Part shown: piece after piece, positions 18,578 through 26,865 of the stretch
How the letters are laid out: every line of letters begins with the position of its first letter
Numbering within the stretch: the first letter of the stretch is position 1
Source: Elizabethkingia argenteiflava
GTDB lineage: Bacteria; Bacteroidota; Bacteroidia; Flavobacteriales; Weeksellaceae
Assembly: GCF_009904105.1 (NCBI RefSeq)
Contig: NZ_JAAABJ010000685.1
Coordinates: 1-48,644, forward strand
Length of the DNA: 48,644 bases
Direction of reading: 5' to 3'
The notes under the pieces: model-generated
The model's database searches: none
What the model was told of the DNA's origin: nothing
Seen by the model: only the letters and a program-made list of their open reading frames with translations
Translations under genes and position numbers: made by a program

Positions 18578-19777
18578 ATGATTGAAAAAAATAACCGGCA
18601 TAAAAATAAAAATTTCTTTTTCAAAAAATATATGGGTAAACTACATCTATGGTTCGGTTTATCTGTAGGGATATGTGTTTTTATAGTGGCTCTTACCGGA
18701 ACATTGTATATATTTAAGGATGAGGTGCAAGGCCTGCTTCGCAAACATGCAATCCAGCTAAAGCCAGAAACGCTAGCAGAGCAACCTATGTCAATTGATG
18801 CTCTATCCAGGATAGTGGAGAGGTCTCTAGGCGATCAATATCCCATTAGTTCCGTTGAGATAGCATTGGATAAAAATAAAGCTTATAAATTTTCATATCT
18901 CGAAAAAAACAAAAAAGCCTGGAATTATTTTGAAGAGTTTAAAATCAATAAATCGGTATATGTGAATCAATATACAGGGAAGTTGTTAGGGGTGTATGAT
19001 GAAAAATATGATTTTTTCACCTTGATGAGGTATATACATTGGAGTTTTCTGTTAAATTCCGGTTGGGGGAAATATGTGGTAGGTATTCCAGTGGTTATTT
19101 TTATTTTCATGTTGATTAGCGGTTTGGTTTTGTGGTGGCCACATAATAAAAAATCATGGAAAAAGGGTTTCGTATTAGATTGGAAAAATGTAAAGACTTG
19201 GAAGCGCAAAAACTATGATCTCCATCGCGTGTTAGGATTTTATACTTCATTTTTAGCCCTGATCATCAGTTTAAGCGGAATTTATTTTGCTTTTCCTTAT
19301 GTAAAAAATACCTTTAACCTAATCTCATCAGGAGCGCGATATTTACCGAAAGAAAAAAAAATAAAATCTGCCATTACCTTCTCTCCATCAAATATTTCGG
19401 TTTTTGATAGCAGTATTCAAGAAGTCCGAGAACATTATCCCCATTCTTCCAGATTTAGGATGCCTCTCAACGGAAAAGATAGAAAAGGACATCAGCTCGA
19501 CAATATACCGATTGTAATCTATGAAAAATCTGGAAAAGTGGGGGATCGTAACCAAATGGTTTTCGATAAAAATTCGGGGGAATTATTGTTGAATAAACCC
19601 TACCAGCAGCTCAACCTCTCCCAGAGATATGCGCATGCCAATTACGATATTCACACCGGAGCCTATTGGGGGCTTTTTAGTAAAATCCTATGGTTTATTA
19701 CCGGATTGGTCTGTACTTCCTTGCCTATTACTGGTTTTTTAGTGTGGTGGGGACGTACCCATAAGAAAAAAAAGTGA
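18578..19777 (+). CDS. PepSY-associated transmembrane protein (iron-uptake linked)
   Basis: A 399-residue inner-membrane protein of the PepSY-TM family, which is regularly encoded beside siderophore receptors. Some relatives reduce or release ferric siderophores in the periplasm. Four membrane segments are visible: about 28-50 (LWFGLSVGICVFIVALTGT), 162-184 (VVGIPVVIFIFMLISGLVLW), 216-238 and 368-392. Conserved histidines lie near the helices (KLHLWFG, IHWSFLLN, DLHRVLGFY, DIHTGAYWG) and could bind haem or metal. It starts 40 nt after the end of the broken receptor, so it probably shares its promoter. It is intact although the receptor is not. Confidence 0.88.
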   Translation: MIEKNNRHKNKNFFFKKYMGKLHLWFGLSVGICVFIVALTGTLYIFKDEVQGLLRKHAIQLKPETLAEQPMSIDALSRIVERSLGDQYPISSVEIALDKNKAYKFSYLEKNKKAWNYFEEFKINKSVYVNQYTGKLLGVYDEKYDFFTLMRYIHWSFLLNSGWGKYVVGIPVVIFIFMLISGLVLWWPHNKKSWKKGFVLDWKNVKTWKRKNYDLHRVLGFYTSFLALIISLSGIYFAFPYVKNTFNLISSGARYLPKEKKIKSAITFSPSNISVFDSSIQEVREHYPHSSRFRMPLNGKDRKGHQLDNIPIVIYEKSGKVGDRNQMVFDKNSGELLLNKPYQQLNLSQRYAHANYDIHTGAYWGLFSKILWFITGLVCTSLPITGFLVWWGRTHKKKK

Positions 19778-19924
19778 GTGCTTTCAGATAGATCTTTGCA
19801 AAGAACTCCTAACTCTTTTTATGAAGGGGGATTTGTTGGGAACAATATCTTTTTACAAAATAGAATTTATTTACGGATAAATATAGGCTCTTCATCACTT
19901 AATTTTATATTGAATAAAATGGAC

Positions 19925-19951
19925 GAAGCCAGAACTGTAAGTTCTGGCTTC
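19925..19951 (+). terminator. Probable terminator after the PepSY gene
   Basis: Perfect 11-bp stem GAAGCCAGAAC / GTTCTGGCTTC with loop TGTAA, followed by TGTTT. The weak T-tract and the 147-nt distance from the stop keep the call moderate. Confidence 0.65.
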
Positions 19952-20159
19952 TGTTTCAGCATAGATAGAATATAATAGTTTACTGAAGATTTCTTTTGTC
20001 TTTTTCTGAATTTAGTTAGACCTGTTGATTAAGGTCTCAAACTGTCCAGTCATCATATTCCTTTATCATTATATAGTTTTAATCAATAAGATGGAATTTT
20101 TCCACTGTAAAACTATTTAAAACCTAGCTAAAGGAAAATATGATTCTTTTCATATTTCT

Positions 20160-20178
20160 ATTTAGAATAAATAAAATT
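20160..20178 (+). promoter_or_regulatory. Putative Fur half-box at the haem-receptor promoter
   Basis: ATTTAGAATAAATAAAATT keeps the full left half (ATTTAGAAT) of the recalled flavobacterial Fur palindrome, with a degenerate right half (13 of 19). It abuts the -7 element, in the same layout as the siderophore-receptor promoter at 16331. Confidence 0.45.
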
Positions 20179-20185
20179 AACTTTG
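20178..20185 (+). promoter_or_regulatory. -7 element of the haem-receptor promoter
   Basis: TAACTTTG matches TAnnTTTG and lies 18 bp before the ATG at 20204. Confidence 0.6.
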
Positions 20186-20203
20186 TGTAAAATAAAATAA
20201 TTG

Positions 20204-22255
20204 ATGATAAAGAGCACTGTTAGTTTGCTAGCTCTTATGGGAGCTTTGATGCTGGAGGGACAACAGTTGAAGGACAGAGAGATTGAGGAGGTCGTTATAT
20301 CTGCAAGTACCTTCGAACAGAAGGCTAAGGAAGTGCCTATTCCTATAAAAATAATTGAGAAGAAGCAAATACAACAATCCGGTAGCGTTCGATTAAGTGA
20401 TATTTTGGCAGAACAAACAGGATTGGTAATCATTCCCAATCATGGGGCAGGTGTACAAGTACAGGGAATGACGGGTGAGTACAGTTTAATATTAATAAAT
20501 GGTCAACCCTTGGTGGGTAGGACAGCGGGGACACTGGATCTATCTCGTATTACGGTACATAACATCAAGAGGATAGAGATCATAAAAGGACCTAGCTCAG
20601 CTTTATATGGTTCTGATGCCTTAGCGGGAGTGATCAATATTATTACCGAAACGCCTCTTCGAGATGCAAGTGATCTCAATGTACGCTATGGAAGCTATAC
20701 AACTGTAGATATAGGAGGGGGGATTAATATCCATCGGAAAAAAATATCCTTGAATTTATCAGCTAACCGTTACAGCTCTGCAGGTTATAAACTAAATCCG
20801 GATGCTGATCAATATGGACAGACGGTTAATCCTTTTGAAAACTATACCTACTCCACGAATATTAATTTCAAGCCTAATTCCCACTGGGAACTCGGTTTAT
20901 ATACGCGTTATTATTATGAAAATTTAGGAGGTAAAATGCTGATTCAAGGGGGGAAAGTTGATGGCTATTCCAAGAATCAAGATTATAATATTATTCCGCA
21001 AGCCACCTGGCGTCCTAACGATAAAGTAACTTCCAGGTTAGGACTTTATATGTCGGCATCCAATAATGACTCTCAGTATAAATTTGTGAATAGCGGTCAG
21101 TTAGTGGACGAAACTTTCTTCAGAGAGCATTATAATAAAGTAGAAAGTTTTACAGACATCAGATGGAATAAGCGGTGGAAAAGCACTTTAGGTATGGGGA
21201 TTGTTCAACAGCAAATAGAAGCGAGTCGTTATAACAACAAAAAAACTTCCCACCAACTTTATGCTTTAGGGCAGTTGGCTTATACTCCCATGAAGTCTTG
21301 GAAAATTTTAGCCGGATTTCGTTATGATGATAACAGTATTTTTGGACCCCAATTTAATCCTAAGTTGGCAACTGAAATAGGGGTCTCTAAATTCCTAAAC
21401 CTACAGGCCTCAATAGGGAGAGGGTTTAAAGCTCCAGATTTCAGGCAATTATACCTAAACTTTACCAATAGCCTAATAGGTTATTCCGTATTAGGGACAC
21501 AGGAAGTAGCATTACAGTTGGAAAAAATGCAGAAACAGGGATTAATTGCACAAATTTTAGTATCTCCTTCAAAAATTGGGGTATTAGAACCAGAAAGTTC
21601 ATGGTCCTATAATGTGGGAGCTAACATGACACCCATCCGCGGAACCACCTTGAAAGTGAATGCTTTTCGGAATGATATTCAAAACCTTATTCAAACCCTT
21701 CCCATTGCTCGGAAAAATAATGGTCAAAATGTTTTTTCTTATCAGAATTTCGCAAAAGTTTTTACACAGGGCGTGGAAACTGAGCTGTGGGTAAAGCTCT
21801 CCAGAAGTTTCACCTTAGTGGGAGGCTATCAGTATTTGGAGGCTAAAGATAAAGATATACAAAATAGAATAAAAGCAGGTGAAGTTTTTGGAATCAATGA
21901 TCATGGAAACGTAATTCGTTTGAAGTCACGGGATTATTTTGGGATTCAGGGTAGGAGCAAGCATAGTTTCAATGCTAAATTGTTCTATGAAGATAAAAAG
22001 GGCTGGTTCTTTAACATTAGGGGCCTGTACCGAGGACAATATGGTTTTGCAGATAAGGATGGTAATGGCATTATCAATAATAAATCAGAATTGGCACCTA
22101 GCTATTTTATCTTAAATACAGTGCTAGGAAAAAAAATAGCGACACATTACCATCTTAGTATAGGGTCGGATAATTTATTGAATTTTAAAAATATACAATA
22201 TAATCCTGAATATGCTGGGAGAATATTATGGATAAACTTTAAAATAATTTATTAA
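20204..22255 (+). CDS. hmuR: TonB-dependent haem receptor, HmuR-like
   Basis: A 683-residue outer-membrane receptor. It has a signal peptide (MIKSTVSLLALMGALMLEGQ) and a colicin-I-receptor-like plug (EVPIPIKIIEKKQIQQ, LILINGQPLVGR, IKRIEIIKGPSSALYGSDALAGVINIIT). The barrel carries GRGFKAPDFRQLYLNF and LEPESSWSYNVG, which stand where haem receptors have the FRAP and NPNL/NPDL boxes. It ends GRILWINFKIIY. The next gene, 11 nt on, encodes a HmuY-type haem lipoprotein, which is the main reason for the haem assignment. The ATG at 20204 is preferred to a TTG one codon earlier. The putative Fur site suggests iron repression. The symbol is by homology of arrangement. Confidence 0.82.
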   Translation: MIKSTVSLLALMGALMLEGQQLKDREIEEVVISASTFEQKAKEVPIPIKIIEKKQIQQSGSVRLSDILAEQTGLVIIPNHGAGVQVQGMTGEYSLILINGQPLVGRTAGTLDLSRITVHNIKRIEIIKGPSSALYGSDALAGVINIITETPLRDASDLNVRYGSYTTVDIGGGINIHRKKISLNLSANRYSSAGYKLNPDADQYGQTVNPFENYTYSTNINFKPNSHWELGLYTRYYYENLGGKMLIQGGKVDGYSKNQDYNIIPQATWRPNDKVTSRLGLYMSASNNDSQYKFVNSGQLVDETFFREHYNKVESFTDIRWNKRWKSTLGMGIVQQQIEASRYNNKKTSHQLYALGQLAYTPMKSWKILAGFRYDDNSIFGPQFNPKLATEIGVSKFLNLQASIGRGFKAPDFRQLYLNFTNSLIGYSVLGTQEVALQLEKMQKQGLIAQILVSPSKIGVLEPESSWSYNVGANMTPIRGTTLKVNAFRNDIQNLIQTLPIARKNNGQNVFSYQNFAKVFTQGVETELWVKLSRSFTLVGGYQYLEAKDKDIQNRIKAGEVFGINDHGNVIRLKSRDYFGIQGRSKHSFNAKLFYEDKKGWFFNIRGLYRGQYGFADKDGNGIINNKSELAPSYFILNTVLGKKIATHYHLSIGSDNLLNFKNIQYNPEYAGRILWINFKIIY

Positions 22256-22266
22256 TACATTAACAT

Positions 22267-22890
22267 ATGAAAACAATATTTATTACTACAGCTACCGCAA
22301 TTATGCTATTTTGTTTAGCATCATGTTCCAGCGATGATAGAGATAGTGGTTTAGTCACAGAAAAAGGACAAGCATCGACTTCGATTAAGGTTCAGGAGGT
22401 TAAGGATGTCAATGCTACAGATCAAGCTAAATTCACCTTATACAGCCTGAGGGAAAATAAAGTAATTAAAGCTGAGGACAAAAACACGGATAAGTGGGAT
22501 ATTGGTTTTAGTACAACTAAAATTATCATTAATGGAGGTAAAATCAGAAAGGGAAAAGGAGCTGCGACAATTGTAAAAGGTAGCTTCGAAGATATAAAAT
22601 CTGCACCCGATGATAAAACGTTTAAAGTGGATAATGCAGAAAACGATCTCGCTATAACAACCGGATCAGGCAATGGTTGGTATACGTATAATATGACTAA
22701 ACATACGATACATCCTATTCCCGGTAATATTATAGTCATTAAAACCGGAGATGGCAAATATGCGAAAATACAAATTATGAGCTATTATAAAGGTGCTCCT
22801 GCCAACATTCCGGACGAGTCCAAGGATTCCGGATATTATACTTTCAAGTTTGCTTTGCAAACTAACGGGAGCAATATTTTTAGCAAATGA
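22267..22890 (+). CDS. hmuY: HmuY family haem-binding lipoprotein
   Basis: A 207-residue lipoprotein: signal peptide with lipobox LASC (Cys20), then an acidic linker and a beta-rich HmuY domain. Visible family features are the DKWDIGFSTTKIIINGG segment (about 72-88), WYTYNMTKHTIHPIPGNIIVIKTGDGKYAKIQIMSYY (about 138-175) and a C-terminal GYYTFKFALQ strand. In Porphyromonas, HmuY takes haem from host proteins and hands it to HmuR; the haem-ligand residues vary between homologues and I cannot assign them here. It is cotranscribed with the receptor (11-nt gap) and followed by a strong terminator. Confidence 0.9.
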   Translation: MKTIFITTATAIMLFCLASCSSDDRDSGLVTEKGQASTSIKVQEVKDVNATDQAKFTLYSLRENKVIKAEDKNTDKWDIGFSTTKIIINGGKIRKGKGAATIVKGSFEDIKSAPDDKTFKVDNAENDLAITTGSGNGWYTYNMTKHTIHPIPGNIIVIKTGDGKYAKIQIMSYYKGAPANIPDESKDSGYYTFKFALQTNGSNIFSK

Positions 22891-22990
22891 TAGATAAATT
22901 ACCTTGAATTTTCAAATAAAAGAACACCCATTCACAGAAAGTTAGTATGTAAATTCATATTACGGTTTGATTTTTTTACTTTACTTGAGA

Positions 22991-23020
22991 GCCGGCTAAG
23001 GGGACTTGGCTGGCTTTTTT
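22991..23020 (+). terminator. Intrinsic terminator after hmuY
   Basis: A 10-bp stem GCCGGCTAAG / CTTGGCTGGC with a 4-nt loop and six T. It lies 100 nt after the hmuY stop. Confidence 0.88.
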
Positions 23021-23106
23021 AATGAGAGCAAATACGACATCTAAATAGATTCCCTGGTATAAGCTTTTGAAACAAAACTTCATCTTTATATGTTGACTTT
23101 ATTTTT

Positions 23107-23114
23107 TAACTTTG
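23107..23114 (+). promoter_or_regulatory. -7 element for msrA
   Basis: TAACTTTG matches TAnnTTTG and lies 40 bp before the msrA ATG. The -33 region is poorly conserved. Confidence 0.45.
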
Positions 23115-23154
23115 ATTGAGAAAGAATAGATTAAAAGAAATATAATCATGCAAA

Positions 23155-23700
23155 ATGGAAAATAAAATAGCATATGCCACTCTCGGAGGAGGGTGTTTTT
23201 GGTGTGTCGAGGCTTGTTTTTATATGTTAAAAGGTGTATTATCAGTTGTTTCTGGTTATGCAGGAGGAGGTAAAGAAAACCCTACTTATGAAGAGGTATG
23301 CAGTGGGGGTACAGGCCATGCGGAGGTGGTACATCTTAAATACGATCCTAATGTGATCAGTTATTTGCAGATTATGGAAGTCTTTTTATTTTTGCACGAT
23401 CCTACACAGCTTAACCGCCAAGGGAATGATATTGGCACACAATATCGCTCTGTGGTTTTTTATAGTGATCAGGAGCAAAAAATACAAACCGAAAAAGCCT
23501 TGGAAATCTCCCAACTAAAAAAGGAATGGAAAGGGGAATATGTTACCCAGCTCCTCCCTTTTGAAAAGTTTTGGCCAGCCGAGGTTTATCACCAAGAATA
23601 TTATAAAAATAATCCACACCAACCTTATTGCAGCACTGTAGTGGGGCCAAAAATACGGAAATTTAAAAAATATTTCGGAGACAAAGGGTGGTTGAAATAA
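23155..23700 (+). CDS. msrA: Peptide-methionine (S)-S-oxide reductase MsrA
   Basis: A 181-residue enzyme that reduces methionine-S-sulfoxide in proteins and free methionine. The active-site motif GCFWC lies at residues 13-17, with the catalytic Cys14. Conserved stretches are VVSGYAGG, YEEVCSGGTGHAEVV, FLHDPTQLNRQGNDIGTQYR and FWPAEVYHQEYY. There is no fused MsrB domain and no signal peptide, so it is cytoplasmic. It is monocistronic, convergent with engB. Confidence 0.96.
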   Translation: MENKIAYATLGGGCFWCVEACFYMLKGVLSVVSGYAGGGKENPTYEEVCSGGTGHAEVVHLKYDPNVISYLQIMEVFLFLHDPTQLNRQGNDIGTQYRSVVFYSDQEQKIQTEKALEISQLKKEWKGEYVTQLLPFEKFWPAEVYHQEYYKNNPHQPYCSTVVGPKIRKFKKYFGDKGWLK

Positions 23701-23728
23701 AAAGAGTGTGATATTATTTGAACATATC

Positions 23729-23762
23729 TCTCTGTCTAATGGGTAAACTCTTTAGACAGAGA
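23729..23762. terminator. Hairpin between convergent msrA and engB, possible two-way terminator
   Basis: Perfect 11-bp stem TCTCTGTCTAA / TTAGACAGAGA with a 12-nt loop. The T-tracts are weak on both sides. Confidence 0.5.
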
Positions 23763-23839
23763 AATCTCCTATGATATTGAATATTCAATCCCTGATGTTG
23801 AAATATATCGGACTCATTTAATTGATGAATTTTTTGGCA

Positions 23840-24457
23840 TTAAAATTGGACCTTATTTTCTTTAAGGATTTTATTCGTTTCTTCTATAAAATCGAGAATC
23901 AGATCTCCCCCTTCTTTCTTTTCTGCTGAAGTGACAAAAGATAAAGGGGCTTCTTCCCAAAAGTTTAGCAATTCTTCTCTATAGATATTTATTTTGTTTT
24001 CAATAGCCTTGGGCTTTAGTTTATCCGATTTAGTAAAAACAAGCGCAAAAGGGATTCCAGATTCACTGCACCATTGCATAAATTCCATATCTATGCTTTG
24101 AGGAGAATGCCTGATATCTACCAAAACGAAAAGGTTTACCAGATTTTTCCGGTTCAGTATATAATTGGTAATCAGTTTTTCAAAACTTTTTCGTAAGGAT
24201 TTAGAAACCTTGGCATAACCATAGCCAGGAAGATCAGTAAGATACCAGCTTTCGTTTACCAAAAAGTGATTGATCAGTTGAGTCTTTCCTGGGGTTTGAG
24301 AGATTTTTGCTAAATTTTTGCGATTCATTATCGCATTGATAAGAGAGGACTTTCCCACGTTCGACCTTCCGATAAAAGCGTATTCCGGAAATTGAGGATC
24401 AGGAGATTCCTGCCACTTACTACTACTTTTTATAAATTCTACCGATTTAATTAGCAT
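23840..24457 (-). CDS. engB: Ribosome biogenesis GTPase EngB (YsxC/YihA)
   Basis: A 205-residue GTPase needed for 50S subunit maturation. The G motifs are in order: G1 GRSNVGKSS (about 30), G2 Thr in KISQTPGKTQ, G3 DLPGYG (about 74), G4 TKSD (about 142) and G5 SAEKK (about 178). The N-terminal IKSVEFIKSSSKWQESPDPQ and PEYAFIGRSNVGKS are characteristic of the family. Its ATG overlaps the stop of the upstream hydrolase gene by one base (TAATG), so the two are translationally coupled. Confidence 0.96.
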   Translation of the reverse strand: MLIKSVEFIKSSSKWQESPDPQFPEYAFIGRSNVGKSSLINAIMNRKNLAKISQTPGKTQLINHFLVNESWYLTDLPGYGYAKVSKSLRKSFEKLITNYILNRKNLVNLFVLVDIRHSPQSIDMEFMQWCSESGIPFALVFTKSDKLKPKAIENKINIYREELLNFWEEAPLSFVTSAEKKEGGDLILDFIEETNKILKENKVQF

Positions 24458-25218
24458 TAGATTTTATCCTTTATCCAGTGGTACAATATATCGTTAAATT
24501 CCTTAGGTTTTTCCATCATTGCGGCATGCCCGCACTGATCTATCCAGAAAAGATCTGAATTCGGTATTTTTTTATGCATTTCTTCTGCCACTTCCGGAGG
24601 CGTAACACTATCTTGTTTTCCCCATATAATACAGGTAGGGCAAGTAATATTGGGCAGTTCGCTTTGCATATTGTGTTTCATTGCACTTCTGGCTAGGATT
24701 ACTGTTTTTATGCCTTTCATTCTATCATTCACTACTGCGAAAACTTCATCAACAAGTTCATCTGTAGCTATGTCGGGGTTATAAAATACCTCTTGCGTTT
24801 TCCGTTTAATATAGGATTTGTCGCTTTTTCGAGGAAATGAATCACCAAAGCTACGCTCATATAGACCAGAGCTTCCCGTTAGCACTAAATTTTTAATCAG
24901 ATCTGGGCGGGCTAGGGCTGTAATCAAGCCCACATGACCTCCCATAGAGTTGCCCACAAGGGTTACTGGGCTTGCAATATGTTCCTCGATGAAAGTGATC
25001 ACATATTTAGAAATACTCGTCAAATTAGTATTGAGAACCGGAAAGTCATAAATAGGAAGTTGAGGTATAAAAATATTGAAATCTAGTTTTGAAAAATAAG
25101 TTTTCATTTCTTCAAAATTGCTCAAATTTCCCATTAATCCATGTAATAAAACCATAGGTTGTCCTTTTCCTGATTCTATATAGGTAAATTTCTTTTCTTT
25201 TTTTCTTTTAAAAATCAT
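24457..25218 (-). CDS. Alpha/beta-fold hydrolase
   Basis: A 253-residue alpha/beta hydrolase. The oxyanion stretch is PMVLLHGLMGN, the nucleophile elbow GNSMGGH (Ser91), the acid probably the Asp in IIWGKQDSVTPP, and the His in DQCGHAAMMEKP (about 231). The basic N-terminus (MIFKRKKEKK) has no export signal. The substrate cannot be predicted; esterases, C-C hydrolases and haloperoxidase-like members share these motifs. It is first in a two-gene unit with engB and divergent from mraZ. Confidence 0.85.
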   Translation of the reverse strand: MIFKRKKEKKFTYIESGKGQPMVLLHGLMGNLSNFEEMKTYFSKLDFNIFIPQLPIYDFPVLNTNLTSISKYVITFIEEHIASPVTLVGNSMGGHVGLITALARPDLIKNLVLTGSSGLYERSFGDSFPRKSDKSYIKRKTQEVFYNPDIATDELVDEVFAVVNDRMKGIKTVILARSAMKHNMQSELPNITCPTCIIWGKQDSVTPPEVAEEMHKKIPNSDLFWIDQCGHAAMMEKPKEFNDILYHWIKDKI

Positions 25219-25425
25219 AACGCTTAATAGCCTAAACCCCGCAAAAGTACGAAAAAATCAAGTCTTGCCGGAGTAGAAAGTTAATTAAATATGCTTATAA
25301 ATTACAAAATTTTAATATTAAACGGATGATGTTTTTATAAATAAATTTCCCATAAGTTATAATTTTCTATAAATCAAAATATTACCCTTATCAGTTCATA
25401 GCAGTATTGAGGTTAGAGGTAAAAG

Positions 25426-25434
25426 TTATCCACA
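25426..25434 (+). promoter_or_regulatory. DnaA box upstream of mraZ
   Basis: TTATCCACA is a perfect match to the canonical DnaA box. It lies 12 bp before the first GTGG repeat. A single box can occur by chance, but this intergenic position at the head of the division cluster makes a regulatory role plausible. Confidence 0.45.
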
Positions 25435-25446
25435 ATAAACAAAATA

Positions 25447-25470
25447 GTGGTATAATGTGGTAAAAAGTGG
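25447..25470 (+). promoter_or_regulatory. MraZ operator: three GTGG repeats at 10-bp spacing
   Basis: GTGG occurs at 25447-25450, 25457-25460 and 25467-25470, exactly one helical turn apart, each preceded by A/T. Known MraZ sites are three or more TGGG (E. coli) or AAAGTGG (Mollicutes) direct repeats at 10-bp intervals before mraZ. Here the array covers the expected -33 region of the promoter, which fits autorepression. Confidence 0.8.
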
Positions 25471-25481
25471 AAATATTTATA

Positions 25482-25489
25482 TATTTTTG
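25482..25489 (+). promoter_or_regulatory. -7 element of the dcw promoter
   Basis: TATTTTTG matches TAnnTTTG and lies only 6 bp before the mraZ ATG at 25496, which implies a leaderless or very short-leader transcript. No TTG -33 is seen; the MraZ repeats occupy that position. Confidence 0.5.
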
Positions 25490-25495
25490 TTTCAA

Positions 25496-25963
25496 ATGAG
25501 TCATTTCATTGGGACATATGAGTGCAAGATAGACGATAAAGGGCGCTTAAAAGTGCCTACTTCGCTTGTGAAGCAGATGAAGAATTTTGCAGATCAGCCG
25601 TTTGTTATAAAACGATCGGTATTTCAGCCTTGCCTAGAAGTGTACCCTATGAGCGGTTGGGATAAATTAATGCAAAAAATTAATGCTCTTAATCGTTTTA
25701 TAAAAAAAAATGCAGATTTCATTAGAATGTTTACGGCCGGCGTGAAAACTGTAGAAATAGATAATGTGGGGAGACTCCAGGTCTCTAAAGATTTAGTGCA
25801 GTTTGCTAGTTTAAAAAAAGAAGTGGTGATCACCAGTGCCGGAGAGCTTTTTGAGATTTGGAATAAAGATATGTATGAACAGGTAATTTCAGCACAACAC
25901 GTTGACTTTGGGGTGTTGGCTGAGGAAGTAATGGGAACTATAAACACTGAAGATGTATCATAA
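25496..25963 (+). CDS. mraZ: Transcriptional regulator MraZ
   Basis: A 155-residue protein with two tandem SpoVT/AbrB-like halves: the first around YECKIDDKGRLKVPTSLV (residues 8-25) and the second around VEIDNVGRLQVSKDLV (about 83-98). Both contain the DxxGR signature. MraZ forms a ring-shaped oligomer that binds the direct repeats before its own gene and controls the dcw cluster. The ATG at 25496 is chosen: the longer frame to 25457 would start inside the operator and add 13 residues foreign to the family. It overlaps rsmH by 11 nt. Confidence 0.96.
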   Translation: MSHFIGTYECKIDDKGRLKVPTSLVKQMKNFADQPFVIKRSVFQPCLEVYPMSGWDKLMQKINALNRFIKKNADFIRMFTAGVKTVEIDNVGRLQVSKDLVQFASLKKEVVITSAGELFEIWNKDMYEQVISAQHVDFGVLAEEVMGTINTEDVS

Positions 25964-26846
25964 CCCTGTATTATTAGATGAAAGCGTAGGAGGTCTTATT
26001 ACAGACCAGGACGGAGTTTATGTGGATTGTACATTTGGAGGAGGGGGACATTCCCGAGAAATTCTCTCAAGGCTTTCGCAGAAAGGGCGCTTATTTTCTT
26101 TTGATCAAGATCTTGATGCGCTCAGTAATGTAATTGAAGATGAAAGGTTTGTATTAATAAACCAAAATTTTCGCTTTCTGAAAAACAGTCTCCTGATGCA
26201 TGGGGTGCAGAAGGTGCAGGGGGTTTTAGCAGACTTAGGCGTTTCCTCTCATCAGTTCGATGACGCAGACAGAGGTTTCTCTATTCGGACAGAAGGTCCG
26301 CTGGATATGCGAATGAACGTTATGCAGGGGCTGGATGCTAAGAAAGTGGTCAATGAATATGAAGAATCTCAACTAGCAGATGTTTTTTATCTCTATGGGG
26401 AATTGCGTGAAGCTCGTAAGCTCGCTCGAGAGTTGGTAATGTTCCGGAAAAATAAAGTGATTGAAACCACAGAAGATTTAAAAAAAGTTTTTTCCTACAT
26501 TCCAGTACATAAGAGTAATAAATATTTCGCGCAGATTTTCCAAGCGATAAGAATAGAGGTAAATCAGGAGCTTGAAGTGTTAAAAGAAATGTTGCAGCAA
26601 GCCTATGAAGTACTACAGCCTGGCGGCAGACTGGTTGTGATTTCATACCATTCGCTAGAGGACAGACTGGTGAAGCGCTTTCTTAAAAATGGAATGTTTG
26701 AAGGGGAACCTCAAAGAGATATTTATGGTCATTATAACCGATCTTTTGAATTGGTCAAGAGCAAGGCTATAGTTCCAATGCAGGATGAAGTAGTAGAAAA
26801 TCCTCGCGCCAGGAGCGCAAAACTGAGGATAGGAATTAAATTATAA
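25953..26846 (+). CDS. rsmH: 16S rRNA (cytosine-1402-N4) methyltransferase RsmH (MraW)
   Basis: A 297-residue S-adenosylmethionine-dependent enzyme that methylates C1402 in the ribosomal P site. The N-terminus MYHNPVLLDESVGGL and the SAM loop DCTFGGGGHSREIL (about 26-39) are diagnostic. The core motifs ADLGVSSHQFDDADRGFS, GPLDMRMN and VVISYHSLEDRLVKRF follow, ending with NPRARSAKLR. The start lies inside the mraZ frame, an overlap typical of the cluster. Confidence 0.97.
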   Translation: MYHNPVLLDESVGGLITDQDGVYVDCTFGGGGHSREILSRLSQKGRLFSFDQDLDALSNVIEDERFVLINQNFRFLKNSLLMHGVQKVQGVLADLGVSSHQFDDADRGFSIRTEGPLDMRMNVMQGLDAKKVVNEYEESQLADVFYLYGELREARKLARELVMFRKNKVIETTEDLKKVFSYIPVHKSNKYFAQIFQAIRIEVNQELEVLKEMLQQAYEVLQPGGRLVVISYHSLEDRLVKRFLKNGMFEGEPQRDIYGHYNRSFELVKSKAIVPMQDEVVENPRARSAKLRIGIKL

Positions 26847-26865
26847 CATTTTAAAATACGACTGA

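Larger units (their letters stand above)
19778..20203. other. 426-bp gene-free stretch before the haem-uptake genes
   Basis: No credible gene. A 65-codon frame from a GTG overlaps a terminator hairpin and has no protein-like features. The right part carries the haem-receptor promoter with a Fur-box-like site. Confidence 0.55.

Noticed and set aside
19778-19975. 65-codon frame from a GTG after the PepSY gene
   Set aside because: Runs through a terminator hairpin and looks like random translation of AT-rich spacer.
23093-23114. TTG upstream of the msrA -7 element as its -33 box
   Set aside because: Spacing of 11 bp is too short for the Bacteroidetes consensus; only the -7 element was kept.
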